From the NCBI GenBank assembly GCA_019248265.1, contig JAEHGX010000001.1, forward strand, positions 90,794-154,793: a stretch of DNA of 64,000 nucleotides. Direction: 5' to 3'. The notes under the pieces are model-generated. The model ran no database searches, was not told the DNA's origin, and saw nothing but the letters and a program-made list of their open reading frames with translations. The translations under genes and the position numbers were made by a program. Positions 46,391 through 54,755 of the stretch are shown here, one piece after another. Each line of letters starts with the position of its first letter. Within the stretch, counting starts at the first letter, position 1. Origin of the DNA: Candidatus Falkowbacteria bacterium S5_I03. GTDB lineage: Bacteria; Patescibacteriota; Patescibacteriia; Patescibacteriales; UBA12465.

Positions 46391-46461
46391 TCGGGGATCG
46401 TCTAACGGTAGGACTCCAGGTTCTGGTCCTGGCTATTGGGGTTCGAATCCCTATCCCCGAG
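46391..46461 (+). tRNA. tRNA-Gln (anticodon CTG)
   Basis: Acceptor TCGGGGA/TCCCCGA, anticodon arm CCAGG TTCTGGT CCTGG (anticodon CTG), T arm TGGGG TTCGAAT CCCTA-type, discriminator G. CCA is not encoded. Its last 18 bases recur at 46665-46682. Confidence 0.95.
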
Positions 46462-46467
46462 CAAAAG

Positions 46468-46497
46468 AAAAAAGAAGGAATTAATTCCTTCTTTTTT
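46468..46497 (+). terminator. Terminator after tRNA-Gln
   Basis: Near-perfect palindrome AAAAAAGAAGGAATT/AATTCCTTCTTTTTT. Confidence 0.9.
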
Positions 46498-46512
46498 CTT
46501 TGTGTTTGGAAA

Positions 46513-46682
46513 AGATGGGGATTCGAACAGGTTGGAAGCGAGACGCGAATTGAGGCGGAAGCCGAAATGAGCGGGCGAGCGTCGAACGAAGCTCCGGGGG
46601 AGCTTCGGGCGTCAACCCAGGACAAGTGAGCTTGGCGCAATTCCGGCGCCAAGCGAGCGCGATAAATCCCTATCCCCGAGCA
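46513..46682 (+). repeat. Partial tRNA-Gln 3' end duplication split by a GC-rich inverted-repeat element
   Basis: TGGGGATTCGAA (46516-46527) and AATCCCTATCCCCGAGCA (46665-46682) are the two halves of a second T-arm/acceptor end like that of tRNA-Gln. The 137 bp between them (46528-46664) are much more GC-rich than the surroundings and hold two hairpins, GAAGCTCC/GGAGCTTC (loop GGG) and CTTGGCGC/GCGCCAAG (loop AATTCCG). It resembles a small non-coding insertion in a tRNA T-loop, or a short integrated element with target duplication. No protein is encoded. Confidence 0.7.
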
Positions 46683-46685
46683 GTA

Positions 46686-46715
46686 TTGACAAAATAGCAC
46701 TATATGTGCTATTTT
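46686..46715 (+). promoter_or_regulatory. Promoter with embedded inverted repeat for the 46745 gene
   Basis: TTGACA at 46686-46691; a 17-18-bp spacer leads to CTATTT or TATTTT. The spacer and -10 form the inverted repeat AAAATAGCAC/GTGCTATTTT (46691-46700 and 46706-46715), followed by a T-rich stretch, so the element could also act as an operator or weak terminator. Confidence 0.55.
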
Positions 46716-46744
46716 TGTTTTATACATTAACAATATAGATAGTT

Positions 46745-46963
46745 ATGAAAAGAAAAAAATTTTGGAAATTATTTTGCGTTATGGGATTTATAGGAATCTC
46801 AACCGGCTTGTTTTCTATTTTATGTTGTTCAGTTAGCCCTTTTGAACAGTATAATACAATGAGCGCGGGAAACGCTTTTCTCATGGGGTATCTACCTTGT
46901 CAGTTTATTTACGTCCCATTTTATTTTGCCATTAAAAAATCTAATCTCAAAACAATCGCTTAA
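46745..46963 (+). CDS. Small membrane protein, 72 residues
   Basis: Two predicted TM segments (about 8-30 and 42-62) with a Cys pair (CC) after the first. A promoter-like element precedes and a terminator follows, so it is likely a real single gene. No family is recognised. Confidence 0.55.
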   Translation: MKRKKFWKLFCVMGFIGISTGLFSILCCSVSPFEQYNTMSAGNAFLMGYLPCQFIYVPFYFAIKKSNLKTIA

Positions 46964-46988
46964 TGTAATTGAGAAAAGATTTTTGTTT

Positions 46989-47024
46989 AAAGCCAACGCT
47001 TCTTTTGATCTGTTGGCTTTTTTA
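46989..47024 (+). terminator. Terminator after the 72-residue membrane protein
   Basis: Stem AAAGCCAAC/GTTGGCTTT with a 14-nt loop and T run. Confidence 0.85.
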
Positions 47025-47131
47025 TTTTTTTAACACCATTCCAATTATATCCAAGTCTCCGAGCAAGTTTACAAGAATACTGCTTTCGTGGTATTTTTGT
47101 AATATGCATATCATTAAAATAATTTAAAAAT

Positions 47132-47437
47132 ATGAAAAATTGTATCACTTGCGGCATGCCGCTAGAAAAGAAAGAGGATTTTGCACTAGGCGATGAAAAC
47201 GCCAAATTTTGTGCTTATTGTGTTAATCCGGACGGGAGCGTAAAATCCGGCGAAGAAATTTTTAATGGCGGAGTTCAGTTTTTTTTGAGCGTCTTGGGCG
47301 GTGACAAAAGTTTTGCCGAAAAGATAACCAGGAAGAACATGAGCCAGCTTCCTTATTGGCAGGAGCATAGTTTTGAATCTCTCCATGGCGACATGGCTAC
47401 GGATGAAGAATTCCAAGCGGCGATGGCTAGATTGTAA
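47132..47437 (+). CDS. Small zinc-ribbon protein
   Basis: 101 residues starting MKNCITCGMPLEKKEDFALG, with a second Cys pair in CAYC about 20 residues later, giving a four-Cys zinc ribbon as in the zinc-ribbon domain often found next to AraC effector-binding regulators. The C-terminal helical part has no known motif. It is probably a cytosolic adaptor or regulator. Confidence 0.75.
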   Translation: MKNCITCGMPLEKKEDFALGDENAKFCAYCVNPDGSVKSGEEIFNGGVQFFLSVLGGDKSFAEKITRKNMSQLPYWQEHSFESLHGDMATDEEFQAAMARL

Positions 47438-47482
47438 ATTTAATTAAATAAAGTATTATTTGAAATGATTAATTAAAAAACG

Positions 47483-48352
47483 ATGCAAAAAATAAACAAT
47501 AAACTTAAATTATTTTCTTTAGGAATATTGGCCGTTCTTATTTTGATTATTATATTTTTTGTTATAAGCAATTTATTGCAAAAAAGGGAAGTCAAAAATA
47601 ATAGCGAGGAAATAACTTTAGCGGAGATTCAAAAAAAGTATGAAGAGATAAACGAGAAATTATTTGTTGTTTCCGGGGAGTTTGCCTGCTTGCCCTTAAA
47701 AGATGAAAATATACCGCATAACGATTTGTGCGTATTTGGCATTAAAAATAGTAATAACGATTATTATCGTCTGCAAGTGCCTAGCGATGAAGACAGCAAC
47801 ATGATTAGTAGAATAAGAAAGGGGCAAAAGATAGAAATCAGCGGGGAGCTGATTAATGAAGAAAGCGAAATTTATAAAACTTTAGGCGCAATTAAGGTTG
47901 TGGGAGTTAAGTATTTGCAAACAGACGAGAAAGATCTGGCATCAAACTTACCGGATAGTTTTAAGGCTAATTATATTTCATTTCAAAATTACGGCTCAAA
48001 CATATTTAAAGCCGAAGAATATCCAAAATTAGAGTTCTGGGTAGAAAATGGTGAAATAGAGTGTAACGAAACTCCGTCAGAATCTAGTTTGCCCCTTCGA
48101 ATAAGTAAAAGGGAAATAAGCGGGCGGAAGTATTGTATAGGTGCTTCCAGCGAAGGAGCAGCGGGGTCTGTCTATACGCAATATGCCTACACCACAGTAA
48201 TCGGAGATAATGTTTATTCGGTGCGATTTGTTGCTCGTTACCCCAACTGCGACAATTATCCGGATAATGAGAGAGCGCAATGTAAAACAGAAAGAGAGAC
48301 TTTTAATCTAGATAATTTAGTTGATTCGGAAGTTGGACGAATAAGCAATTAA
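47483..48352 (+). CDS. Membrane-anchored extracytoplasmic protein, function unknown
   Basis: The N-terminal TM (about 10-32) anchors a 255-residue outer domain with four to six Cys (for example CLPLKDENIPHNDLC), suggesting disulfides. A central OB-like stretch (GQKIEISGELINEESEIY) is followed by a second domain. No catalytic motif is recognised. Confidence 0.6.
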   Translation: MQKINNKLKLFSLGILAVLILIIIFFVISNLLQKREVKNNSEEITLAEIQKKYEEINEKLFVVSGEFACLPLKDENIPHNDLCVFGIKNSNNDYYRLQVPSDEDSNMISRIRKGQKIEISGELINEESEIYKTLGAIKVVGVKYLQTDEKDLASNLPDSFKANYISFQNYGSNIFKAEEYPKLEFWVENGEIECNETPSESSLPLRISKREISGRKYCIGASSEGAAGSVYTQYAYTTVIGDNVYSVRFVARYPNCDNYPDNERAQCKTERETFNLDNLVDSEVGRISN

Positions 48353-48471
48353 GGTTTAGATTTTATTTATTATTAGTCACGCTATTTCGAACTTTATCGC
48401 AAATAGACAAAAATACCATTTCCGTGATATTTTTGTTATATAAATCTAAAAACAGTTAATCTTAAATAATC

Positions 48472-49398
48472 ATGTTATTAACCATTGTTTTGTTATTAGT
48501 CGCTTTGCTGGTGGTGATTAAAAGCGCGGACTTTTCTATACGCTATTCTGCTAGCTTGGCGGAAAGCCTTAGCTTGCCTAAGTATATTATTGGCTTTGTG
48601 GTTGTGGCCCTGATTTCCGTTTTACCGGAGTTGTTTATCGCTATTACTTCGGCCATGGAAAAGCTTCCGGCTTTCGGCTTGGGAACTTTGTTTGGATCCA
48701 ATATCGCGGATTTGACTCTAGTTTTCGGGTTAGTCGTTTTTCTTTCGGGCAGAAACTTAAAAATAGAGAGCAAACTTATCAAAAACCGATTTTTGCATTT
48801 TGGCGCTTTAATCGTGCCTCTACTCCTCGGTTTAAACGGATACTATTCAAGAATAGACGGTCTGCTTTTAATTATTGTCGGCGGCTTATTTTATTATTTG
48901 ATTTTGAAAAATAATGTTTATGCCGTTAAGGTTGATCGCGAGAAATTTAAAATAAAAAATTTGTTGTTTCTGCTTCTTAGTATGGGCGGAATTTTATTGG
49001 GCGCCCATTTTACCGTGAAATATGGTATTGATTTGGCTCATAGTCTTAAAGTTAATTCTGCTTTAATCGGCATGCTGATTGTCGGCTTAGGGACAACTCT
49101 GCCGGAATTATTTTTTTCCATTAAGGCTGCCAGGCACCATCATGACGATTTGGCTCTAGGAGATATTTTGGGAACAGTAGTCGCCGACGCCACAATTATT
49201 GTCGGCATTATGGCGCTCATTAGCCCCTTTTCTTTTAATTCTAAAATCGTCTATGTTACCGGTTCTTTCATGCTTTTGGCGGCCGTCTTCTTATTTTATT
49301 TTATGAAATCGGATAGAAGGTTAAATAAGAAAGAGGCAGCCCTGTTATTTGTTTTTTATCTAATTTTTATCTTTACCGAACTTTTTGTTAACCGCTAA
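48472..49398 (+). CDS. CaCA-family cation/calcium exchanger (YrbG-like)
   Basis: 308 residues with ten TM segments and the two family alpha repeats: GFVVVALISVLPELFIAITS in the first half and GMLIVGLGTTLPELFFSIKA in the second, each with the ion-coordinating Glu after Pro. GSNIADL and GTVVADA follow the repeats. It probably exchanges Na+ or H+ for Ca2+ across the membrane. The upstream region 48404-48432 has a promoter-like inverted repeat. Confidence 0.92.
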   Translation: MLLTIVLLLVALLVVIKSADFSIRYSASLAESLSLPKYIIGFVVVALISVLPELFIAITSAMEKLPAFGLGTLFGSNIADLTLVFGLVVFLSGRNLKIESKLIKNRFLHFGALIVPLLLGLNGYYSRIDGLLLIIVGGLFYYLILKNNVYAVKVDREKFKIKNLLFLLLSMGGILLGAHFTVKYGIDLAHSLKVNSALIGMLIVGLGTTLPELFFSIKAARHHHDDLALGDILGTVVADATIIVGIMALISPFSFNSKIVYVTGSFMLLAAVFLFYFMKSDRRLNKKEAALLFVFYLIFIFTELFVNR

Positions 49399-49429
49399 TA
49401 GCTCGCGGCTTACCATGATTAAGGCGGAC

Positions 49430-49458
49430 TTTACAAAATGAAATAAAAAAGCTAAGAT
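49430..49458 (+). promoter_or_regulatory. Promoter of the YceI-like lipoprotein gene
   Basis: TTTACA (49430-49435), 17 bp, TAAGAT (49453-49458). The leader of about 88 nt contains a small hairpin (ATAACTA with TAGTTAT). Confidence 0.6.
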
Positions 49459-49552
49459 GTAGATATCTATAACTAATTTACTTATAGTTATTAAGTATTA
49501 CGGATAAGTTCCGGAATAATAATTAAGATATTAATCTTTAAGTTTTAAAAAT

Positions 49553-50308
49553 ATGAGAAAACAAGTCGGTGTCTTGGCGGTCCTAGCCGCCACCCTATTT
49601 GTCGGCGGTTGCACCCTGGGTTCCGCCAACAAAGACAACATTAATTATAATTCACCAGCCGGGGAAGAGCAGGCGGAGTTAAAAACTAACGATGAATTAG
49701 TGGCGGCCGTTACCCCAGAAAATAGCGCTAATCCGCCAATCGATAGCAATCTGGCAAGCGTAAGTGCTAACGCTAAAATTTTGAATATTGTATCTGAAGA
49801 CTCAGAGGCTAAATACAGCCTCAATGAACTTTTAAGCGGCGTTCCGACTTTTGTCGTCGGCACCAGCCACCAACTAAACGGTCAAATTGCGGTTGACGCT
49901 GTTTCTCAGCCGGCAACAATTAAAATTGGCGACATTAAGCTTGACGCTACCAGCTTTACAACAGATAAACCGCTGCGTGATAAAAATGTTATTAGTATGG
50001 TTTTGAAATCTGATAAACCGGAAAATCAATTTATTGTTTTCCGCACCACCAGCATCACTGGCGTTCCGGAGACTTTAACAGTTGATAAATCGTTCCCGGT
50101 AAAAATCACTGGCGACTTAACTATTTCCGGAGTCACCAAACCAACTACTTTTGATGGTAACGTTACTTGGAAGAGCGACGGCAGTCTTGCCGGTTCCGCC
50201 AGCACTAATTTAAGCTATGCCAATTTCGGTTTAGTGATTCCTGATTTGCCATTCTTGGCCAATGTGGATGAGGTGGTGAAACTAGAGCTTAATTTGAGCG
50301 CTAAATAA
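49553..50308 (+). CDS. YceI-like lipoprotein
   Basis: The signal peptide ends in VGGC (lipidated Cys), followed by a low-complexity linker to about 75. The rest fits the YceI beta-barrel fold: TSHQLNGQIAV, FIVFRTTSI, then FPVKITGDLTISGVTKPTTF. YceI proteins bind isoprenoid-like hydrophobic ligands; the exact ligand here is unknown. The lipid anchor puts it outside the cytoplasmic membrane. Confidence 0.82.
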   Translation: MRKQVGVLAVLAATLFVGGCTLGSANKDNINYNSPAGEEQAELKTNDELVAAVTPENSANPPIDSNLASVSANAKILNIVSEDSEAKYSLNELLSGVPTFVVGTSHQLNGQIAVDAVSQPATIKIGDIKLDATSFTTDKPLRDKNVISMVLKSDKPENQFIVFRTTSITGVPETLTVDKSFPVKITGDLTISGVTKPTTFDGNVTWKSDGSLAGSASTNLSYANFGLVIPDLPFLANVDEVVKLELNLSAK

Positions 50309-50336
50309 AAGCCTAATTCCAATTTTTTACTAATCC

Positions 50337-50371
50337 TTGACAAAAACATACCAAATTGGTATGTTTTTTTT
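50337..50371 (+). promoter_or_regulatory. Combined terminator/promoter element before the 50422 gene
   Basis: TTGACA (50337-50342), 17 bp, TATGTT (50360-50365). The inverted repeat AAACATACC/GGTATGTTT (50344-50352 and 50358-50366) followed by a T run would also terminate the YceI-like gene. One element thus seems to do both jobs, or serves as an operator. Confidence 0.65.
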
Positions 50372-50421
50372 GTTACTTTAACAATTTCTAATCCAAAAAT
50401 AAAAACAAACAACGAGTAGTA

Positions 50422-51471
50422 ATGAAAAAACCAAAAAATCACCCAGAGTCAGGCATCAAGCCGTTAATTGGCATAATCGCCAACAGCACCTCACCCAGCA
50501 ATCGCTTAGAACTTATTGCTGAACTTGGAGAACCGCACGACGGCTTCTTCAATCCTCTCAAATTCTCCTTTAAAGAATTTTTAGGAGAAATTATCCCGCT
50601 GGATATCCAGCCGCACGATATTTTCACTAAATCAGGAATGATTAAAGGAAAGGCCGCGATGTTAAACGCCGTGGAATATTTAGTTGGCGCCGGCGCTAAA
50701 GTAATTTGCTTTACCGCCGCCACTAAAAGATTGCCGGGAAAGTTAGGCCAGGAAGTTAAAACGCTTTATCCTGAAGTCATTTTTTCCATCGGCGATAATT
50801 TAACCGCCGTTTCCTATCTTTTGCTGATTGAGCGTTTTTTGAGTCAAGCAGATAAGTTTGATTGTCAAAATGATCAAGTTGCCATCTTAGGCGCCGGTTT
50901 TTTAGGTCTTCAGAGCATAGACATTTTGCTGGCTAAAAAATACCAAAAAATTACTTTGGTAAGCGAACAAAAACTTAATGGCTTAACTAAGCAAATTGCG
51001 GTTGTTGATTCGCCGGCGTCTCTGCCAAATGATATCAAAATACTCATGAGCTGCACTCATAAGTATAAAGATGTTATGGATCCTCAAAGATTAACTCAAC
51101 AGCTGCATCCCGAAGCTATTATTTTGGATGTGGCCGTTCCTCCCGGTATCAGTCAAAAAGTCTTTGAGGCTTTGCCACCAACCATTTCTCGCTTTGATGC
51201 CGGAGATTTCTTTTTGGATGATGTGAAATATTCCTTTCCACCATCAATTTTAAGTTTTCCGGATGTTGGATTCTGGTTTGGTTGTTTCACTGAAGCAATC
51301 ATTTTAACTTTAGCGCTGGTTGACGGGGAAGATTTGCAAGAATTTAATTTTTTCGAGATTAATCCCGAAGCCCAAAGTATGCTGCTCGGTTATTTAAAAC
51401 AGGAGGCAGTTTATTTGCCGCTCTTTAATTTTTATCGGCTCGACAAAGAGCTGGAATTAATTTCAATTTAA
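50422..51471 (+). CDS. Rossmann-fold protein resembling acyl-ACP reductases
   Basis: 349 residues. A glycine motif VAILGAGFLG lies in the middle, preceded by GDNLTAVSYLLLI and followed by IILDVAVPPGISQ, GDFF and GCFTEAIIL. The order and spacing recall the cyanobacterial long-chain acyl-ACP reductase (GNTHTAY, VAVCGATGDIG, IVDGGYPKN, ACFAEAILLEF), a short-chain-like NADPH enzyme. I rate this a distant, uncertain resemblance; the catalytic Cys of those enzymes is not clearly conserved. It has its own promoter and terminator. Confidence 0.5.
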   Translation: MKKPKNHPESGIKPLIGIIANSTSPSNRLELIAELGEPHDGFFNPLKFSFKEFLGEIIPLDIQPHDIFTKSGMIKGKAAMLNAVEYLVGAGAKVICFTAATKRLPGKLGQEVKTLYPEVIFSIGDNLTAVSYLLLIERFLSQADKFDCQNDQVAILGAGFLGLQSIDILLAKKYQKITLVSEQKLNGLTKQIAVVDSPASLPNDIKILMSCTHKYKDVMDPQRLTQQLHPEAIILDVAVPPGISQKVFEALPPTISRFDAGDFFLDDVKYSFPPSILSFPDVGFWFGCFTEAIILTLALVDGEDLQEFNFFEINPEAQSMLLGYLKQEAVYLPLFNFYRLDKELELISI

Positions 51472-51494
51472 CGAGTCTATTTAACAAGGTTGGA

Positions 51495-51528
51495 TAAAAG
51501 GGGGAACAAACAACGTTCTCCTTTTTTA
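51495..51528 (+). terminator. Terminator after the Rossmann-fold gene
   Basis: Stem around GGGGGAAC/GTTCTCC with flanking A and T runs. Confidence 0.8.
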
Positions 51529-51589
51529 TTTTTTATTTTTTTGTGATATAATAGCTTATAGAAAAATACAAGCTTTGTTATCTTATTTT

Positions 51590-53797
51590 ATGTTATATAA
51601 TAGCAGTTTATTTTCTCAGATGTTCTCCTTGTTGAGCTTGTTTTTCATTATCAGTTTAAGTATTGTCGTTCTCAAAAACAGTCGCCGTCTCGTCAACGGG
51701 CTGTTTTTTTTGTTGACCATTATTTTAGACTTGTGGATTTTTGGCAGTTTCATGATGATTAGCAGCACCTATGATAACCAAATAGTTTTTTGGGATCGCT
51801 TTGTTTATGCCGCCGTTGTTTTTTGGCCCTCGCTTCAATATCACTTCAGTTTAGCCGTTACTTATACCGACAGACAGCGGCGTAATCTTTTGGCTTTTGC
51901 CTATACCTTTTCTTTTATTTTTTTATTTTTGAGCCAGACCGATTTATTTGTTAAAGGCATTTTTCATTATGCTTGGGGAGCTCATACCAAGGCTCAATTT
52001 TTGCATAATTTTTTCATCGGTGCCTTTGCCTTGTATGGCGTCTTATTCTTTTATAATTTAATTAAGAAATATAAGAGTGAAATGAGCGCTTTGGAAAAGA
52101 AGCGCCTCATGTATTATATTATCGGATTTTTGGTTTTGGATATTATCGGCGGAACGGCCTTTTTGCCGGCTTATTCCGTTCCTTTTTATCCAATCTTTTT
52201 AGCCACGCCGCTGATTTTTTCTTTGATTATAACTTACGCTATCGTTTATTTCGGCTTGATGGATATCAAGCTCATTATTAGACGGTCCTTAGTCTATTTC
52301 TTCTCGGTTATTTCCTTGTTGGTGCCGTCTTATATTATAATTTCTTATGTTTATCTTTTTCACCCGCTTTACTCGTCGCTGACTTTTATCGGTTTGTTTT
52401 TTATTTCCATTACGCTTTTTCCGCGGACTAAAGGCTATTTTTACCGCTTTTCCAATAAATATTTGTTTTCTTCCTTATACGACTTTAACGAGTTGATTTA
52501 TAATTTGAATAATCGTTTGCGTGCTTCTTTGGATATTAAGCAGATATTTGAATCGACGATTGATATTTTGTTGCAAGCTTTTCATAGTCAGGGGATTGCC
52601 GTTCTTTATTATGAGGAGAAATCCGGTTACTGGACCATTCTTTATAATGTGGGCTTCAATTTTGATTCCAATAAGATAGATTTGCAGTATGCGACGATGC
52701 GTAAGCTTTTAATCGCCGGCAAGCCCTTGGATTTGGGACGGTTGAGAAATACACCGCCGCTCGCCGATAAGCGAGTGCTTACTTATTTAAAAAAGATTAA
52801 TGCGGAAATATTGGTTCCGGTTAATGTAGAGCAAAAAAAGTTAAGCAGCTTATTAATTTTTGGTCCCAAGGAGTCGGAAGAAGTTTATAACCGCAATGAT
52901 ATTCGAGTTTTAGAATCAATTGCTTCAGAAATTGGAATTTCTTTGGAAAATGCTTTATTATATAGGAGCGTTACCAAGTTTAACCTTAAACTGCGCAACG
53001 AAATTGTCAAAGCGACAAAGAAATTAAAAGAACAGAATGAGTCTTTAAAGCAGTTGGATAAAGCTAAAGATGAGTTTATCGGCATCGCTTCCCACCAGCT
53101 GCGCACCCCGCTTACGGGCATCAGATGGCTGGCGGAATTGCTTTTAAAGAATAAAGAGCATAACCTGAATGATAAGCAGCTCAACTTCTTGCGACAGCTG
53201 AATGAGAGTAACCAAAAAATGATTAGGCTGGTTAGCGATTTATTGGACGTTTCTCATATTGAGACTGGACGGAAATTTGATATCAATAAGGATTATTTCT
53301 TTATGGGCGATGCCATTTCTGAGGTCCTAAAAGAAAATGTCTTTTTAATTACTACCAAAAAATTAAAAATTATCAATAAGATTCCGGCTGATTTGAATGT
53401 CTGGGGCGACCGGGAAAAAATTAAGCAGGTTTGGCAAAATTTGATTTCCAACGCCACCAAATATTCGCATAATAATTCGGAAATTGAATTAAGTTTTAAA
53501 AAAGATAAGGAAAAACAATTAGTTTTCTGCGTACATGATCACGGAATTGGTATCCCGGCTGAACAACATGATAAAATATTTACTAAGTTTTTCCGAGCTA
53601 ATAACGCGTCTTTGCAGGATGGCGAGGGTACCGGTTTAGGACTTTATATCGCTCGTGAAATAATTCGCGCTCATGCCGGCGATGTCTGGTTTGAGTCCGT
53701 CCCTCAAAAAGGCACCCACTTTTACTTTTCGTTGCCGCTTTTGATAGTCAAAAAAGATAAAAAAATTACAAAAATAACAAAGAAAAAAACCAAATAA
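51590..53797 (+). CDS. Sensor histidine kinase with 7TM-like and GAF domains
   Basis: The N-terminal 240 residues contain about seven to eight TM segments of the histidine-kinase 7TM type. A GAF domain follows (about 310-460), then HisKA with phospho-acceptor His502 in ASHQLRTPLTGIRW and an HATPase with NLISNATKYS (N box), HDHGIGIP (G1) and GEGTGLGLYIA (G2). The ATG at 51590 is preferred to a TTG at 51575. TATAAT at 51546-51551 supplies a -10. It heads a unit with a response regulator and a pilin. Confidence 0.93.
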   Translation: MLYNSSLFSQMFSLLSLFFIISLSIVVLKNSRRLVNGLFFLLTIILDLWIFGSFMMISSTYDNQIVFWDRFVYAAVVFWPSLQYHFSLAVTYTDRQRRNLLAFAYTFSFIFLFLSQTDLFVKGIFHYAWGAHTKAQFLHNFFIGAFALYGVLFFYNLIKKYKSEMSALEKKRLMYYIIGFLVLDIIGGTAFLPAYSVPFYPIFLATPLIFSLIITYAIVYFGLMDIKLIIRRSLVYFFSVISLLVPSYIIISYVYLFHPLYSSLTFIGLFFISITLFPRTKGYFYRFSNKYLFSSLYDFNELIYNLNNRLRASLDIKQIFESTIDILLQAFHSQGIAVLYYEEKSGYWTILYNVGFNFDSNKIDLQYATMRKLLIAGKPLDLGRLRNTPPLADKRVLTYLKKINAEILVPVNVEQKKLSSLLIFGPKESEEVYNRNDIRVLESIASEIGISLENALLYRSVTKFNLKLRNEIVKATKKLKEQNESLKQLDKAKDEFIGIASHQLRTPLTGIRWLAELLLKNKEHNLNDKQLNFLRQLNESNQKMIRLVSDLLDVSHIETGRKFDINKDYFFMGDAISEVLKENVFLITTKKLKIINKIPADLNVWGDREKIKQVWQNLISNATKYSHNNSEIELSFKKDKEKQLVFCVHDHGIGIPAEQHDKIFTKFFRANNASLQDGEGTGLGLYIAREIIRAHAGDVWFESVPQKGTHFYFSLPLLIVKKDKKITKITKKKTK

Positions 53798-53808
53798 ATC
53801 CTAAATTT

Positions 53809-54192
53809 ATGTCCAGCACACCTAAAAAAATATTAATTGTCGAAGATGATCGCATTCTAGCCTCGGCTTTACGCGCCGGTTTAGAGGAGGAAGGCTTTGA
53901 GGTTGTGGAAACTCATGACGGCCTGGAAGGCTTGGCAGCGGCTAAAAAATATCTTCCAGACTTAACGCTGTGCGATATTAGTATGCCTAAAATGGACGGT
54001 TTAACAATGTTGGAGCAAATTCGGCAAACAACTTGGGGCCAATATTTAACGGTGATGATGCTTACCAACCTTAATGATAAAGAGAATATTTCTCTGGCTT
54101 TAAAAAATTATGCTTTCCGTTATTTTGTAAAAAGCGATTGGGATTTATCCCAGATAATTCAAGAGATTAAGAAGGAATTGAAAGTTAAATAA
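53809..54192 (+). CDS. Single-domain response regulator
   Basis: 127 residues, receiver domain only: acidic pair Asp13/Asp14, phospho-acceptor Asp56 in LCDISMPKMDG, the Thr in MMLTNL and the Lys in YFVKSDW. No output domain, so it should act by protein contact, as CheY- or Spo0F-like regulators do. It lies 11 bp after the kinase and 4 bp before the pilin gene. Confidence 0.94.
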   Translation: MSSTPKKILIVEDDRILASALRAGLEEEGFEVVETHDGLEGLAAAKKYLPDLTLCDISMPKMDGLTMLEQIRQTTWGQYLTVMMLTNLNDKENISLALKNYAFRYFVKSDWDLSQIIQEIKKELKVK

Positions 54193-54196
54193 AAGT

Positions 54197-54688
54197 ATGG
54201 CCGAAATTACCAATAATGATGAAGACGGTTTTACTTTAATCGAACTTCTAGTGGTTATTGCTATTATTGGTTTATTATCAACATTATCTATTCTGGCGCT
54301 TAACCAGGCCAGAGCGCGCGCCCGAGACGCTAGGCGAATCTCGGATGTTAAACAAATATCTAAAGCTTTAGAAATATACTATAACGAAAGCGGCAATTAT
54401 CCGGCAGCTATCGCTCCTAGCCAGTCCATTGCTTATGATGGCTACACTTTTTTATCCTCAGTACCCGCGCCGCCATTGCCAATCGATGGCTCCAGCTGTC
54501 CAACAACTCAAGCTGTTTATACCTATACCCGCGTTGGTTCTAGTGCCTCTAATCCGTCATATACTATTAGCTTTTGTCTGGGCGCTAATATTGCCAATGT
54601 TACCGGTAATGTGATGATGAATTTAACTCCAGCGGGATTTTTTACCGGAGATGTGCAATCAGAACAGCATATGGCTTCACCTAGCTAA
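54197..54688 (+). CDS. Type IV pilin/pseudopilin-like protein
   Basis: A short leader ends in DG, then FTLIELLVVIAIIGLLSTL, the class III prepilin signal cleaved after Gly11 with Phe12 first and the key Glu at +5. ARARDARRISDVKQISKALE and NESGNYPA are typical of minor pilins in CPR bacteria. The C-terminal 80 residues have two Cys. It probably joins a type IV pilus used for attachment or DNA uptake. The unit starts with the sensor kinase. Confidence 0.9.
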   Translation: MAEITNNDEDGFTLIELLVVIAIIGLLSTLSILALNQARARARDARRISDVKQISKALEIYYNESGNYPAAIAPSQSIAYDGYTFLSSVPAPPLPIDGSSCPTTQAVYTYTRVGSSASNPSYTISFCLGANIANVTGNVMMNLTPAGFFTGDVQSEQHMASPS

Positions 54689-54708
54689 ATAGAATAAATT
54701 TGTATTTT

Positions 54709-54738
54709 AAAAGGAGCTTGTTTGGAGCTCCTTTTTGT
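54709..54738 (+). terminator. Terminator of the kinase-regulator-pilin unit
   Basis: Stem AAAAGGAGCT/AGCTCCTTTT with a 7-nt loop and T run. Confidence 0.9.
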
Positions 54739-54755
54739 TTGTGTTTTAAATGTTT

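Noticed and set aside
46368-46733. 121-residue minus-strand frame across tRNA-Gln and the GC-rich element
   Set aside because: It reads the antisense of a tRNA and its duplicated end (CSGIGIRTPIARTRTWSP-type translation), has no promoter, and is explained by the RNA features.
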